Assembly (NCBI RefSeq): GCF_947495565.1 | Contig: NZ_CANLZM010000013.1 | Location: 1 to 64,000, forward strand | Reading direction: 5' to 3' | Length of the DNA: 64,000 nucleotides | DNA from: an uncultured Pontibacter sp. | GTDB lineage: Bacteria > Bacteroidota > Bacteroidia > Cytophagales > Hymenobacteraceae | Shown: one piece after another, positions 51,110 through 61,203 of the stretch | How the letters are laid out: each line of letters starts with the position of its first letter | How positions within the stretch are numbered: the first letter of the stretch is position 1 | The notes under the pieces: generated by a model | What the model was told of the DNA's origin: nothing | The model's input: only the letters and a program-made list of their open reading frames with translations | The model's database searches: none | Translations under genes and position numbers: made by a program

Positions 51110-54100
51110 CTACAGTTCAGCTTCTAATCGGGTTATAACCTGCTCCATTACCGCTACTAATACGTCAATATCTCTGTTGATTCTGGAAAGATCTCCCTGG
51201 GTTTTTGCTTCGCTTTCTATCTGCCGCACTACCTCTTTTAAAGATTCAATCTTCAAGGTATCAATCGAGGATTTAAGTTTATGGGCGGCAGCCCCGACGC
51301 CATCCCAGTCTGCCAGGTCACGTTTTAGCTGCAAATCGGCTACTGTTACCGGTACGGTTTCTATGAAAAGCTTTTTTGTGCGGGTAATAAAGTCATCATT
51401 CCCTCTGGCTATTTTATGAAGTACAGCCAGGTCATAGAGTGGCTCAGTTAGCTTAATCAGATTGTCTTCAATAGGTTGCATGTCTTGCAAAACGTCTGTT
51501 GTTTGGTTTGATTTATGCGGAAGCAAGGCCGCTATTTTCATAAATAATTTCTGTTCTTCAAAAGGCTTAGACATATAATCGTTCATGCCTGCTGCCAGAT
51601 ACTTTTCTGCGTCGCCCTTCAAAGCGTTGGCTGTCAAGGCGATGATCGGCACATTGGCCTTGTTTTCATTCGCTAAATTCCGGATTTCCTGCGTTGCATC
51701 CATGCCGCTAAGCTCAGGCATTTGTATATCCATCAGAATGACATCGTACAGGTTCTTTTCTGCCAGTTCCACAGCTATTCGTCCGTTCGGAGCCACATCT
51801 ACTTCAGCACCCCAGTCTTCTAAAATTGACTGCGCCAGGAAAATGTTAATGTCGTTGTCTTCTGCCAGCAGCACTTTTATAGTTCCCAGGCTTTTATAAT
51901 CAATTTCTTCTTCCTGTAAAACCTGTAGCTCTTCTGAAGATTTTAAATAGGTAAGTATAAAACTAAACGTACTGCCTCGCTCCTCTATACTTTCTACCCA
52001 AATGCGGCCATCCTGCATCTCTATCAGTGTTTTAGAAATGCTAAGCCCCAATCCTGTGCCGCCATACTTACGGGTAGTGCTGGAGTAGGCCTGGCTGAAA
52101 CCTTCAAAAATATAATCAGCTTTAGACGGCGGTATGCCGATGCCTGTGTCCGTCACCGAGAACTCAACTGTAACCCGGTCTTCCAACTCTTCCAGTGCTT
52201 TGCAACTGAGGGTGACGCTGCCTTCTTCTGTGAACTTAATTGCGTTACTTAATAGATTGAGTAACACTTGGTTAAGTCGGTACGGGTCACCAATTACTAC
52301 AGTATGCTCTAGCTCTAAAGGCTTCAGTATATAAGCAATCTCTTTCTCCTCAGCTTTGTAAATAAACGTCTGAAAAGCTAGCCTAACTGTTTCTGCCAGG
52401 TTAAAAGGTATTTCTTCAAGTTCCACCTTACCTGCCTCGATTTTGGCAATATCCAGAATGTCGTTAATGATAACCAACAGGTTGTCGGCGGACTGCCTTA
52501 TGATGTTCAGGAAGTTCTGCTGCGCCTCATCAAGCGTGGTTTTTTGCAGCAGGCTGGCCATGCCGAGTATGCCGTTCATTGGCGTACGGATCTCATGGCT
52601 CATGTTGGCCATAAAGTTCTCCTTCACGCGTGCCGATTCTTCTGCGGCTTCTTTTGCTCTGGTAAGCTCCTGTTCCGTGCGCATCCGGTCGGTAATATCC
52701 TGCGCTATAGCAATTATGTAGGGTGATAAGTTAGGTTCCTCTACTTTGTAGTTTTTATAGTATAAATACTGAACCTGCTTCTCCTTGTTAAGTATGGTCA
52801 GTACCCCATCTACTAAATTCTGGGATTCAAACTGCTTCAGGTAGTCCTCAAATTGTACTTCAACCTCTCTTGGAAAAAAGTTAAGGAGGCTATGGCCAAG
52901 CATTTCTTCTGCAGTATAACCCAGCATGTTAAGCAGGTAAGGGTTAACCGATAGTATAATACCGTTCAGGTCATGCGTACAGATAAATGCGGGACTATAG
53001 TTGATTAGGTCGCGGTATTTTTTCTCGCTGTTTTTCAGAGCCTCATCAGATTGGCGCCTATGAGTAATGTTACGGGCAGCAGACTGAAATTTAACAGGCT
53101 CACCTAATTCGTTCAGGATCGGGCGTATGCTTGTTTCTACCCAAAGCTCAGAGCCATTGTGGCAAATAAGGCGGTGCTGAAACGTAACATTGATTTTTTT
53201 CTGCAAAGCCTCGTTCACAACCTGTTGCTTCGTGAATTCGATATCATCAGGATGGATGATGTCTTTTGGCCGTTTCTGGAGCAGTTCTTCCTGTTTGTAA
53301 CCTAATATTTCTTCTACAGCCTTGGATGCATACACATAGCTGCCATCCAGGTTGTGGAGGCAAACCATGTCTTTGGAGTTCTCGGAGAGCAGACGGTGCA
53401 GTTCCTCGCTCTCTTTCAGCATTTTATTCGCTAAGCGCTGCTCCGTAATATTATTAGAAATACCTAACACATTGATCTGGCCATCGCTAGTAAGGATAGG
53501 TTTTTTAACCGTATTAAACCAAAGCACCTCCCCATTTTTCCGCGTAAACCGCTCTTGAATTCTTACTTCCCTATTATCCCGGATTGCCTGCGCGTCAGTA
53601 TCCAGGTAGAAATTAGCTTCATCTGTACTATGGTGAATATCATTGCTGTTAAGACCGATTAATTCATCTAAATTTTTATCAAATAGCTTAGCAAATTCTT
53701 GGTTGGCAAGTATAAAATTGCCATTTGCATCCTTTACATAAATGAGGCTTGAGCTGGCATCTAGCACTTGCCTTATAAACTCATTCTTTTCTTTTACTTC
53801 CTGTGCTGCCTTTTTCTCTTCTGTAATATCCCGTATAATGGTCAGCACTTCTTCGTCACTGTACTTCAGCACCCTGCCTTCATAATGCCTTAACCCTTCA
53901 GGCAGGTCCAGCTCATAATCAATCTTTTCATAAATGCCTGTAGTAATCACTCTGGCTATCAGTGTCATAAAGGTTGAGGCCAGTTCTTTAGGAATCATGT
54001 TGAAGATGTTGGTTCCAATTACTTGCTCTTTCGGAATCATTAAGTGCTTCTGCGCCTCGTTCTTCATATCAAGGTACACGCCATCTTTACTGATAATAAA

Positions 54101-55444
54101 CATCAGGTCGGGGATAGCGGCAAGTATGGAGCGGTTTTTATCCTCGCTTGCAATAATTTCTTCCTGGGCGTGGCGCAGCTCCGATATATTTAAACCATGG
54201 CCTATAATAAGCTCAACTTCGCCTTGCTGATTTAAAACCGGATTTAGTTTCCTTATAAAATAATCTTGCTGTCCGGCTTTGTCTGTTAATTTTTCCTCGA
54301 ATTCTACGCGGGCTTTCGTTTCCAGCACAAGATCCAGGTTATAACTCCTTTCCTTCATGCGCGCAGGAGGGATGTTGCGCATGATGCTATACTCCTCGTT
54401 TGTTTTACCGATAATCCATTGGCGTACTTCTGAATCTGCTACAGCGGCAGGGTTTACAAACAGGTACTGCAGCTGCTTGTTGTAAACAACCAAGTCAGAT
54501 GGAATGTGGTTGAGGATTGACTCGTAAAACTCTTTTTGCCGGAGCAGGTCTTCGCGCTGCTGTCGGATCTGCGTTACGTCTTCAGCTGAGCCAATTACAA
54601 GTTTTACCTCGCCGTTGCTCTTGCGTCTGAAGACACTCTCCCGGCAGTAAAGATTTTTCGTTGCGCCGGACTTTGTATGAACCAAATATTCTACATCAAA
54701 AACTTCCCCATCGCAAGCGTTACTCATACTTTGTGAGTGCTGCAGAACCATCTGCTTATGCTCAGGTAAAGCTAAATGGTAGAAAATTTGCCCGTTCAAG
54801 GCTTCCAGATCTGCTTCAGTATAACCCAGTACGGTTTGTAAATGGTCGTTTATGTAGATACACGCATTGTCTTCTATATCATAGATATATACTATGTTAG
54901 GGATAGTATGCGCTATGTTTCGGAGTAGGTTCTGGCTCTCGCGAAGTGCGGTTTCGGCCTGGTGCTGCTCCGTAAAGTCTGTCATGTAGAGGTTAAAGTA
55001 TCCCTTCTGAGAAACCGGGTAAAACAGCACATGATAGTGGCGAGTGGCAATGCAAATATTAAAAGAAGAGGATTCATCAAGTGGATTTCTTTGAATGCGC
55101 TTGATGTGCAGGAGTAACAGGCGTGTAAGACTTTGCACTCGAGATGAGGCAATCTCACGCATAAATACCTGCGCCGCCAGGTTAGCAAATAATATATCGC
55201 CATCATAGCTCAACCTCAATACCGGGCTAGGATATTCGTTCTGTACCTCTGCCTGTATATTCTGCCATTTCTCCTCGATAATATCAGCTTCAGGATTTTG
55301 GTTATTAAACTCCCGATTTAAAGACGCTTGACGGTTCTGTAAAATTTGCAGCTCTATTAAACGAGCTTTAGCAAGCTCTTCAGCGGCCTTTCTGGCGGAC
55401 CTTTCCTGCTCTAACTGCTGAAGTAGCTCTTCTTTGATCATCAT
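51110..55444 (-). CDS. large multi-PAS hybrid sensor histidine kinase
   Basis: A 1444-residue cytoplasmic-looking phosphorelay protein without a membrane segment. The order is: N-terminal coiled coil (about 1-60); a run of six or seven PAS domains (about 65-930, for example LLRNIAHTIPNIVYIYDIED, ILAAIPDLMFIISKDG, VLDASSSLIYVKDANGNFI); HisKA with the phosphorylated His in NFMANMSHEIRTPMNGIL (about 948); HATPase (NLLSNAIKFTEEGSVTL; FSVTDTGIGIPPSKADYI; GGTGLGLSISKTLIEMQDG); a receiver domain (about 1190-1310, Asp in VILMDIQMPELSGMD); and a C-terminal HPt (about 1340-1444, His in AAAHKLKSSIDTL). It contains every step of a four-step phosphorelay except a final regulator, which may be the NtrC-type protein just upstream. 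The signal is unknown; stacked PAS domains often sense redox state or small molecules. Confidence 0.93.
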   Translation of the reverse strand: MMIKEELLQQLEQERSARKAAEELAKARLIELQILQNRQASLNREFNNQNPEADIIEEKWQNIQAEVQNEYPSPVLRLSYDGDILFANLAAQVFMREIASSRVQSLTRLLLLHIKRIQRNPLDESSSFNICIATRHYHVLFYPVSQKGYFNLYMTDFTEQHQAETALRESQNLLRNIAHTIPNIVYIYDIEDNACIYINDHLQTVLGYTEADLEALNGQIFYHLALPEHKQMVLQHSQSMSNACDGEVFDVEYLVHTKSGATKNLYCRESVFRRKSNGEVKLVIGSAEDVTQIRQQREDLLRQKEFYESILNHIPSDLVVYNKQLQYLFVNPAAVADSEVRQWIIGKTNEEYSIMRNIPPARMKERSYNLDLVLETKARVEFEEKLTDKAGQQDYFIRKLNPVLNQQGEVELIIGHGLNISELRHAQEEIIASEDKNRSILAAIPDLMFIISKDGVYLDMKNEAQKHLMIPKEQVIGTNIFNMIPKELASTFMTLIARVITTGIYEKIDYELDLPEGLRHYEGRVLKYSDEEVLTIIRDITEEKKAAQEVKEKNEFIRQVLDASSSLIYVKDANGNFILANQEFAKLFDKNLDELIGLNSNDIHHSTDEANFYLDTDAQAIRDNREVRIQERFTRKNGEVLWFNTVKKPILTSDGQINVLGISNNITEQRLANKMLKESEELHRLLSENSKDMVCLHNLDGSYVYASKAVEEILGYKQEELLQKRPKDIIHPDDIEFTKQQVVNEALQKKINVTFQHRLICHNGSELWVETSIRPILNELGEPVKFQSAARNITHRRQSDEALKNSEKKYRDLINYSPAFICTHDLNGIILSVNPYLLNMLGYTAEEMLGHSLLNFFPREVEVQFEDYLKQFESQNLVDGVLTILNKEKQVQYLYYKNYKVEEPNLSPYIIAIAQDITDRMRTEQELTRAKEAAEESARVKENFMANMSHEIRTPMNGILGMASLLQKTTLDEAQQNFLNIIRQSADNLLVIINDILDIAKIEAGKVELEEIPFNLAETVRLAFQTFIYKAEEKEIAYILKPLELEHTVVIGDPYRLNQVLLNLLSNAIKFTEEGSVTLSCKALEELEDRVTVEFSVTDTGIGIPPSKADYIFEGFSQAYSSTTRKYGGTGLGLSISKTLIEMQDGRIWVESIEERGSTFSFILTYLKSSEELQVLQEEEIDYKSLGTIKVLLAEDNDINIFLAQSILEDWGAEVDVAPNGRIAVELAEKNLYDVILMDIQMPELSGMDATQEIRNLANENKANVPIIALTANALKGDAEKYLAAGMNDYMSKPFEEQKLFMKIAALLPHKSNQTTDVLQDMQPIEDNLIKLTEPLYDLAVLHKIARGNDDFITRTKKLFIETVPVTVADLQLKRDLADWDGVGAAAHKLKSSIDTLKIESLKEVVRQIESEAKTQGDLSRINRDIDVLVAVMEQVITRLEAEL

Positions 55445-55588
55445 ATTAACGAGGCTTAACTAAACTGCAATGTATACTTTATAGGGCTTGCAGCTGAGTA
55501 AGTAATAATGTAAGTAAGCTTGTGTAAATGAATAAAGGCAAGTATGATATCTTGGTTAACTTAGGTGCAGACTAAACTGAAACTCTGT

Positions 55589-55622
55589 AAGTATGCCCTA
55601 GCATGAAGTATGCCCTAGCATG
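55589..55622. repeat. 17-bp perfect tandem duplication
   Basis: AAGTATGCCCTAGCATG occurs at 55589-55605 and again, without a gap, at 55606-55622, in the 243-base region between the NtrC-type gene and the hybrid kinase. It may be a simple duplication or paired binding sites for a regulator of the kinase gene. Confidence 0.6.
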
Positions 55623-55687
55623 TAGCCGGTAATAAAACTAAACTGGAAGTCTAGATCATAGCTGAAAATTGCAGTTCAACTTTCAGT

Positions 55688-57046
55688 TTATCTTGTTACC
55701 ACCTCATTGTTCTGAATCATACGGTATATGGTAGATTTTCCGATGTCTAGCTTATCAGCCACTAAAAGCACATTGCTATCATACTTATCCAGGAAGCGCT
55801 GAATAATTTCAGTTGTATACTGCTTTAAAGAGCGTTCCACTGCCAGAAAGTCCTTTTCCGAGTTGCTGGCTGTAAGGTTAATATCGTGTGCTTCTATGAT
55901 ATTTTCATCAGCCATCACTACCGCCAACTCTACCACAGCCTTTAACTCGCGAACGTTGCCAGGGTAGGAGTGGGCCAAAAGTTTTTCCTGCGCCTCCATA
56001 GAGAGTGTTTTTTTTCCAAGCCCGTTTTCCTTTGCAAAAGCATCCGTAAAGGATTTGGCTAGCACCAGAATATCGGCGCCCCGGTCACGCAACGGTGGCA
56101 GTTGTATCGGCAAGCCCAGTAATCGGTAATATAAATCTTCTCTAAAGTTACCTTTTTTAACCTCTTCAGCCAGGTCTTTGTGTGTTGCCACAATTATACG
56201 CGCGTCTATCGGCACCACACTGTTGCCACCGATCCGCGTAATTTCCTTCTCTTGCAGCACCCGCAGCAATTTTGCCTGAAGGCTTATGTCTAATTCTCCA
56301 ATTTCATCCAGAAATATAGTGCCTTTGTTGGCTTCTTCAAACCGCCCAAGCCTACGTGCAACAGCGCCAGTAAAGGCTCCTTTTTCATGGCCGAAAAGCT
56401 CACTTTCGATCAGCTCCCGTGGAATGGCTGCCACGTTTACGGCCACATATGGCATTTTCTTTTTAGGGCTGTTATAATGTATGGCTTTGGCAACTAGCTC
56501 TTTACCTGTTCCTGTTTCTCCTGTTATTGATACGGTGATGTTTGTTTTTGCCGCTTTCCCCATCATCGTAAACACACGCTTCATGGCGTCGCTGTTCCCG
56601 ATAATGAAGTTGCTAAAATCGTATTTCTGGCCGATCTCCTCGCGCAGTTGGTCGATTTCCTGGCGCAAAGAAACGTTTTCACGAATCTTGTTTATAGTAT
56701 TCCAAAGGCGTTCAGGTGTATCTTCGTCCTTAACTATATAATCGTAAGCGCCTTTCTTTAAAAGGTCTACGGCAGTAGCCACATCCTTCTGTCCGGAAAT
56801 GACAATGATCTGTGTATCCGGGCTTTGTTCTCTGATTTTGTTGAGTACTTCGGCTCCATTTTTATCAGGAAGCGAATAGTCGAGCGTGATAACATCGGGG
56901 CGCTGGTGCAGATTCGTCAGGCAGTCCTTCGCTGAATGGAACTTGGTTAGCTCGTAATCAGGGTTGAGTGACAAATGATACTCCAGTAGCTCACTATACC
57001 ACACATCATCGTCCAGAATAAATATTTTGAAAGGAGTATTCTTCAT
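55688..57046 (-). CDS. sigma-54-dependent response regulator (NtrC family)
   Basis: Transcription activator of 452 residues from the Met at 57046 ([20 protein letters not shown]); an in-frame Met seven codons earlier (57067) is less likely. The receiver domain (about 1-120) has the phospho-acceptor Asp in [17 protein letters not shown]. The AAA+ domain (about 145-375) has Walker [15 protein letters not shown], the sigma-54 contact loop in [14 protein letters not shown], Walker B in [12 protein letters not shown], and the arginine-finger region [19 protein letters not shown] Fis-type helix-turn-helix ends it ([20 protein letters not shown]). All ATPase motifs are intact. The hybrid kinase lies downstream on the same strand, 243 bases away, and is a candidate partner. 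Confidence 0.93.
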   Translation of the reverse strand: MKNTPFKIFILDDDVWYSELLEYHLSLNPDYELTKFHSAKDCLTNLHQRPDVITLDYSLPDKNGAEVLNKIREQSPDTQIIVISGQKDVATAVDLLKKGAYDYIVKDEDTPERLWNTINKIRENVSLRQEIDQLREEIGQKYDFSNFIIGNSDAMKRVFTMMGKAAKTNITVSITGETGTGKELVAKAIHYNSPKKKMPYVAVNVAAIPRELIESELFGHEKGAFTGAVARRLGRFEEANKGTIFLDEIGELDISLQAKLLRVLQEKEITRIGGNSVVPIDARIIVATHKDLAEEVKKGNFREDLYYRLLGLPIQLPPLRDRGADILVLAKSFTDAFAKENGLGKKTLSMEAQEKLLAHSYPGNVRELKAVVELAVVMADENIIEAHDINLTASNSEKDFLAVERSLKQYTTEIIQRFLDKYDSNVLLVADKLDIGKSTIYRMIQNNEVVTR

Positions 57047-57067
57047 GTATCGCTTCCGAAATAACAT

Positions 57068-57328
57068 ACTAGTTTGTATTAAAATAGTATGTTGGGATTA
57101 GGTTAAAATAATACCTTTTGGCATAAATGCTCAACAAAGCCAGGTTGGGGACTAAGTAATTGAAAAATATACTATTTTACAACTGCAGGAGCGGTTTTTC
57201 CTAAATTGGGAAAGCATCTTTGCTATCTCTAATGTATAAAATTAGTGCCATTAACACGCATGTTGTTCTCCAGAAAAAATTAGATATTTAAACATCAGAT
57301 TAAAAGTAAAAAGGTGCATTAAATTAAA
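57068..57328. other. intergenic region upstream of the NtrC-type gene
   Basis: AT-rich, without a supported gene. It must hold the promoter of the NtrC-type gene, but I found no clear TAnnTTTG box on the minus strand and no properly spaced sigma-54 site. The DUF1206 gene terminator lies at its right end. Confidence 0.4.
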
Positions 57329-57368
57329 ATGCCTCCTTCCTTAAGTATAAAACCAAAGAAGGAGGCAT
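57329..57368 (-). terminator. terminator of the DUF1206 gene
   Basis: ATGCCTCCTTC (57329-57339) and GAAGGAGGCAT (57358-57368) pair over 11 bp with an 18-base loop. On the minus strand, after the hairpin, TTTTAATTTAA follows, a good T-rich tract. It lies just past the stop of the gene at 57390. Confidence 0.75.
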
Positions 57369-57389
57369 GCTCTTGAAATATACTTTAGC

Positions 57390-58220
57390 TTAAGTATGGA
57401 TAGGCTGGTATTTTGCGCGCATAAACATAAAGATGCCATAAGCTATCACACCCAATGCAACGGCGCCTAGTACATAAGAACCATAAGATACATTCTCGAG
57501 GAACTGAAATGCCTCGCTGCTACCGCCTGCTTGCTGTGCACTGGAGTTCATCGCAGCCTTCAGGAACAGGTAACCAATCACCAACCATACTATACCACGG
57601 GCCATATAACCTACTTTTCCTGCCCGAATCATCTGGTGCTCAACATCGTGCTCTAATCCGCCGCTTTGCACCTTCTTTCTATACTTCTCTGAGTAACCGT
57701 AGTAAATCTGGTAAAGCCCTACGGCCATAGTGGCTACTGCTAAAATCCCCACCAGCCATTGCCCGAAAGGCTGCGCCAGTAGCTTAGCCACTAGTGTCTC
57801 ACGTGAATCTCCACCGCCACCGCCACCGTTGCCGAGCACAATGCGAGCTGCCAGAAAAGCGAAAGCGGCATATACAAGCCCGCTAAAAATGTAGCGTAGG
57901 CGTTTTGCCACGCCCTTAGCGCCAGATCCTTTATCTTCGGTGTCATTTACAGCTTGTATGAAGCGCCAAATAGCATAGCAAAGCAGGCCGAGCGCTACAA
58001 TTCCTAGAAGTACGTTGCCTGCGGGTAAATCCTGAATTGTTTTTAGAATGCTTGATTTTTGGGTGCTGCCAGTGGATTGCCCACCGATTTCGAAAGCTGC
58101 CATGAAAGCGATTATGCCCACAAGGCAGTAAACAACCCCTTTTGCGCTAAGTCCGAACCTGGCAAAATTTTCTATCCATTTAGGAGGGGGGCTCGGAACA
58201 TGTGATGATACATCTGACAT
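57390..58220 (-). CDS. DUF1206 membrane protein
   Basis: A 276-residue integral membrane protein with six predicted helices in three repeated pairs, the DUF1206 arrangement: WIENFARFGLSAKGVVYCLV and VLLGIVALGLLCYAIWRFI; RLRYIFSGLVYAAFAFLAAR and WLVGILAVATMAVGLYQIYY; IRAGKVGYMARGIVWLVIGY and YGSYVLGAVALGVIAYGIFM. Gly-rich spacers (GGGGGGDSRET) link the units. The family is of unknown function. It is transcribed alone, divergent from the DUF4136 lipoprotein and ending in its own terminator. Confidence 0.85.
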   Translation of the reverse strand: MSDVSSHVPSPPPKWIENFARFGLSAKGVVYCLVGIIAFMAAFEIGGQSTGSTQKSSILKTIQDLPAGNVLLGIVALGLLCYAIWRFIQAVNDTEDKGSGAKGVAKRLRYIFSGLVYAAFAFLAARIVLGNGGGGGGDSRETLVAKLLAQPFGQWLVGILAVATMAVGLYQIYYGYSEKYRKKVQSGGLEHDVEHQMIRAGKVGYMARGIVWLVIGYLFLKAAMNSSAQQAGGSSEAFQFLENVSYGSYVLGAVALGVIAYGIFMFMRAKYQPIHT

Positions 58221-58450
58221 ATATAATGCGTTTAGTTTATGTTATTAAGGACATACACGGATATTAGGCATAGTTTGTTTCTGCAGCTTTTACAAGTTGT
58301 ACCATCGAGTTTTGAGGGGCTGTACAAATAAACACAACTCACCGTAATAGGAGAGATGGCAGGCTTTAGAAGTGCGTCGGTATGTTGTATGAAAGCTAAT
58401 ACCACTTAAGCCAAGGCATTATGATGCTACAGATAAAGTATACTTTTTAC

Positions 58451-58458
58451 TATATTTG
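58451..58458 (+). promoter_or_regulatory. -7 element for the DUF4136 lipoprotein gene
   Basis: TATATTTG matches TAnnTTTG exactly, 57 bases before the ATG at 58515. No clear TTTG box is seen at the expected distance. Confidence 0.4.
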
Positions 58459-58514
58459 TTGTATACAGATAAGTGCAAAAATCTTTACGTGCTACAACTA
58501 TTAGATCAAGAGCT

Positions 58515-59102
58515 ATGAAAAAAAACGTTTCCCTCCTGCTTATATCTGGCTTACTGTCAGGTATAGTATGTCTGTCATCTTGTGTTACAACTTCTGCCTC
58601 TATGGGGGCTAAAGCTATTAAGGCGCCTTATGCTGCCAGCCTGCGCAACGCAAAAACCTTTGCCTGGTACCAGCCTGCACCACCTGCTGATGCTGAATAC
58701 TTAAAAGGATTTAAGCTGGCATTGCATAACCGCATGATTGAAGCTGTTGAAAAAGAAATGCAGGAGCGCGGCTATACTAAGGTGGAGAAAAATCCGGATG
58801 TGCTGGTAGCTTACGATATTAGCGTATCGGTGCCGGTAGAGAAGGACAAGCCTGAGAACTTTTCGCCTGGATTTGGCTATAGCTACGGCTACATGAGCGG
58901 TTACCGCTACGAGTACGGCTATGCCGACATGCCGGGCTACCGCAGCGTCGATCTTTTTAAGGAGGGCACGCTAATTATTGATCTGATCAACCCCAGGTCT
59001 AAAATGCTGCTTTGGCGCGGATGGGCTGAAGGGGGCATAAAGTTTAACGCCGGCGCCGGTGCAGTTCAGAATAAAGTGGATGAGGTAATGGAGCAGCTGT
59101 AG
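58515..59102 (+). CDS. DUF4136 lipoprotein
   Basis: Exported lipoprotein of 195 residues from the ATG at 58515, chosen because the lipoprotein signal (MKKNVSLLLISGLLSGIVCL, then SSCVTTSAS with the lipid-acceptor Cys) begins there; an upstream in-frame GTG at 58473 would add 14 unlikely residues. The DUF4136 domain follows (FAWYQPAPPADAEY; MIEAVEKEMQERGYTKVEKN; PDVLVAYDISVSV; ending LWRGWAEGGIKF). A Tyr/Gly-rich loop (GFGYSYGYMSGYRYEYGYAD) is inserted, as in other members. The family is common in Gram-negative envelopes and without known function. Confidence 0.85.
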   Translation: MKKNVSLLLISGLLSGIVCLSSCVTTSASMGAKAIKAPYAASLRNAKTFAWYQPAPPADAEYLKGFKLALHNRMIEAVEKEMQERGYTKVEKNPDVLVAYDISVSVPVEKDKPENFSPGFGYSYGYMSGYRYEYGYADMPGYRSVDLFKEGTLIIDLINPRSKMLLWRGWAEGGIKFNAGAGAVQNKVDEVMEQL

Positions 59103-59134
59103 CCAACCATTTTGCCTTGGCTGGCTACAGTTTA
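59097..59134. terminator. terminator between DUF4136 and antiporter genes
   Basis: CTGTAGCCA (59097-59105), which includes the stop codon of the lipoprotein gene, pairs with TGGCTACAG (59122-59130), with a further CC/GG pair past a mismatch, and TTTAT follows. It can serve the convergent genes on both strands. Confidence 0.6.
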
Positions 59135-59137
59135 TAC

Positions 59138-61132
59138 CTACTCTTTTAAGTAATAGTTAAATCGCAGCACATCAGCTGGTTTTCCCACCACGTATAACAA
59201 GTCGCCGCGCCTAATTTGAGTCGTAGCGTTAATGTTAAGTATAGTTTCTTCCTTACGTCTTATCCCCACAATCGTAATAGCAAACTTGTTCCGGATGTTC
59301 GATTCCAAAAGCGGTTTGTTGATGATCTCCGGTTCTTTGGTGTAAACCCTTAAGCTTGCTACTTCTATATCAGGCAAATCCACGCTCAGTTTACCGATAT
59401 CTGAGTTGTGGTTGGACGTGAGACTGCGAAACATTTCATAGTTATCAGACCTGATTTTCTGCGTGAAGGCTTCAATCTCATCCCGCGGCATGAGGTATTT
59501 GTTAAGGGTGCGGGTAAAAATTTCTATGCTTGTCTCAAACTCCTCTGGAATCACCTCATCCGCCCCAATCCTGAAGTTTTCCTCCATTTCCTGCAGAAAG
59601 CGCGTTCTGACTATAACATGTACTTTAGCGGATATTTCTCTTATAGTAGAAACAATGCGCTTGGTGGCCTCCGGGTCTGAAATGGCGATCACCACCACCC
59701 GGGCCTTGTGTAACTCTATATGCGATAAAATCATAGGGTGAACAGCATCCCCATATACTATCGGCTCTCCCTGTTTTCTCTCGTTTTTAACTGTAGCCGC
59801 ATTCAGTTCCACTATCACATAAGGAATGTTAGCGTATTTGGCTGCCTTGGCAACATTGCGCCCGTTTATACCATATCCTATAATGATGATGTGGTCGTTG
59901 AGTTCAGGGAGGTCGCCGTGCGCATCCTGTTGCTGATGCGAGAAGGGCATAGGCTCCTTGCTAGAAGTGAAGGGAGAAGCGATAAGGTCTGCCAGTTGGC
60001 GGTAAGAACCCATCACGAATGGCGTAATAGCCATGGTAAGCAGCGATACGGATAGAAAATACTGGTAAGTCTCTTCAGAAAGAAGTCCGGTGCTGATGCC
60101 CGTTTTAGAAAGTATGAAAGCAAACTCACCTACCTGAAAAAGCGATAAACCCACCAGCAACGAAACGCGCAAGGGATATTGTAGCATCCGCGACGCGACA
60201 GTGGCTACTACACCTTTCAACAGGAACGTAAGCACAACAAATAGCAGGATGACAGGCAAGTGCTGCAGCAGAAAACCAAAATCCAGTAACATGCCTATGG
60301 ACACGAAGAAGAAGCTGGTGAAAATCTCGCGGAAAGGAAGTATGTTGCTGGTTGCCTGGTGGCTGTATTCTGATTCTGAGATAATAAGCCCTGCCATAAA
60401 AGCACCTAAGGCAAGCGATAAGCCCAGACTGGAAGTAAGCCACGCTACGGCAAAGCAAATAACCACTACGCTAAGTATAAACAGCTCTTTGCTTTTGGTT
60501 TCAGCTACGAGGTACAGCAGCCGAGGCACAAGATAGCGCGCACTGATCAAAACGAACACGATAACGAAGGCTCCTTTCAAAGCCATCAGCAGCAGGGCAG
60601 TGCCGACATCCTCTGAGCCGCCAGCCATCAACGGTGCCAGCAGCATCATAGGCACCACCACAATATCCTGGAAAATAAGTATGCCCAACACCACACGGCC
60701 TTGCGGGCTGTTTATCTCGCCGCGGTCCTGGAGTAGTTTCAGTACAATAGCTGTACTGCTCAATGCTATTAGAAAGCCCATAAAAACAGACTCTCCCCAA
60801 TTAAAATTAAGCAAAACCATCACCAGCGCCACCAAGGTTATAGTTGCCAGCACCTGCGTTGTGCCGCCCAGAAGCACTGTGCGTTTTATCATCGCCAGCT
60901 GCTTAAGCGAGAACTCCATCCCTATAATGAAAAGCAGGAGAATAACACCTATTTCAGCAAGAATCTCAATATCATGCGAAGCAGTTATCAGGCTTAATCC
61001 ATGCGGGCCGGCGATTACGCCCGTGGCCAAGAAACCAAGTATAGTCGGGAGTTTAAAGCGCTGGAAAAGAAGGATTACAATAACCGATAACCCAAGTATG
61101 ATAACTATGTCTGATAGTAATGGTATTTCCAT
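59138..61132 (-). CDS. CPA2 monovalent cation:proton antiporter with RCK domains
   Basis: A 664-residue inner-membrane antiporter of the KefB/KefC type. About 12 membrane helices occupy residues 1-385, with the family sequence FLATGVIAGPHGLSLITAS (about 36) and the ion-site region FLIALSSTAIVLKLLQDRGE (about 120). A cytosolic RCK N-domain (Rossmann motif IIIIGYGINGRNVAKAAKYA, about 415) should bind NAD(H) or a nucleotide, and an RCK C-domain (about 575-664, LRVYTKEPEIINKPLLESN) ends it. Potassium or sodium exchange is likely, but the ion cannot be told, and a glutathione-gating ancillary protein is not seen nearby. Complete. It follows the HD gene on the same strand by 71 bases. Confidence 0.92.
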   Translation of the reverse strand: MEIPLLSDIVIILGLSVIVILLFQRFKLPTILGFLATGVIAGPHGLSLITASHDIEILAEIGVILLLFIIGMEFSLKQLAMIKRTVLLGGTTQVLATITLVALVMVLLNFNWGESVFMGFLIALSSTAIVLKLLQDRGEINSPQGRVVLGILIFQDIVVVPMMLLAPLMAGGSEDVGTALLLMALKGAFVIVFVLISARYLVPRLLYLVAETKSKELFILSVVVICFAVAWLTSSLGLSLALGAFMAGLIISESEYSHQATSNILPFREIFTSFFFVSIGMLLDFGFLLQHLPVILLFVVLTFLLKGVVATVASRMLQYPLRVSLLVGLSLFQVGEFAFILSKTGISTGLLSEETYQYFLSVSLLTMAITPFVMGSYRQLADLIASPFTSSKEPMPFSHQQQDAHGDLPELNDHIIIIGYGINGRNVAKAAKYANIPYVIVELNAATVKNERKQGEPIVYGDAVHPMILSHIELHKARVVVIAISDPEATKRIVSTIREISAKVHVIVRTRFLQEMEENFRIGADEVIPEEFETSIEIFTRTLNKYLMPRDEIEAFTQKIRSDNYEMFRSLTSNHNSDIGKLSVDLPDIEVASLRVYTKEPEIINKPLLESNIRNKFAITIVGIRRKEETILNINATTQIRRGDLLYVVGKPADVLRFNYYLKE

Positions 61133-61203
61133 AGAGGCCTTACGCTTTGCTTACTGATATATGCATTGAGAAAGTATAAATAGAGTTTGGTTGAACGCTT
61201 TGC

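Noticed and set aside
57112..57130. TTGGCATAAATGCT as a sigma-54 promoter
   Set aside because: GG and GC are seven bases apart instead of the required ten, and it is on the strand leading away from the NtrC-type gene.
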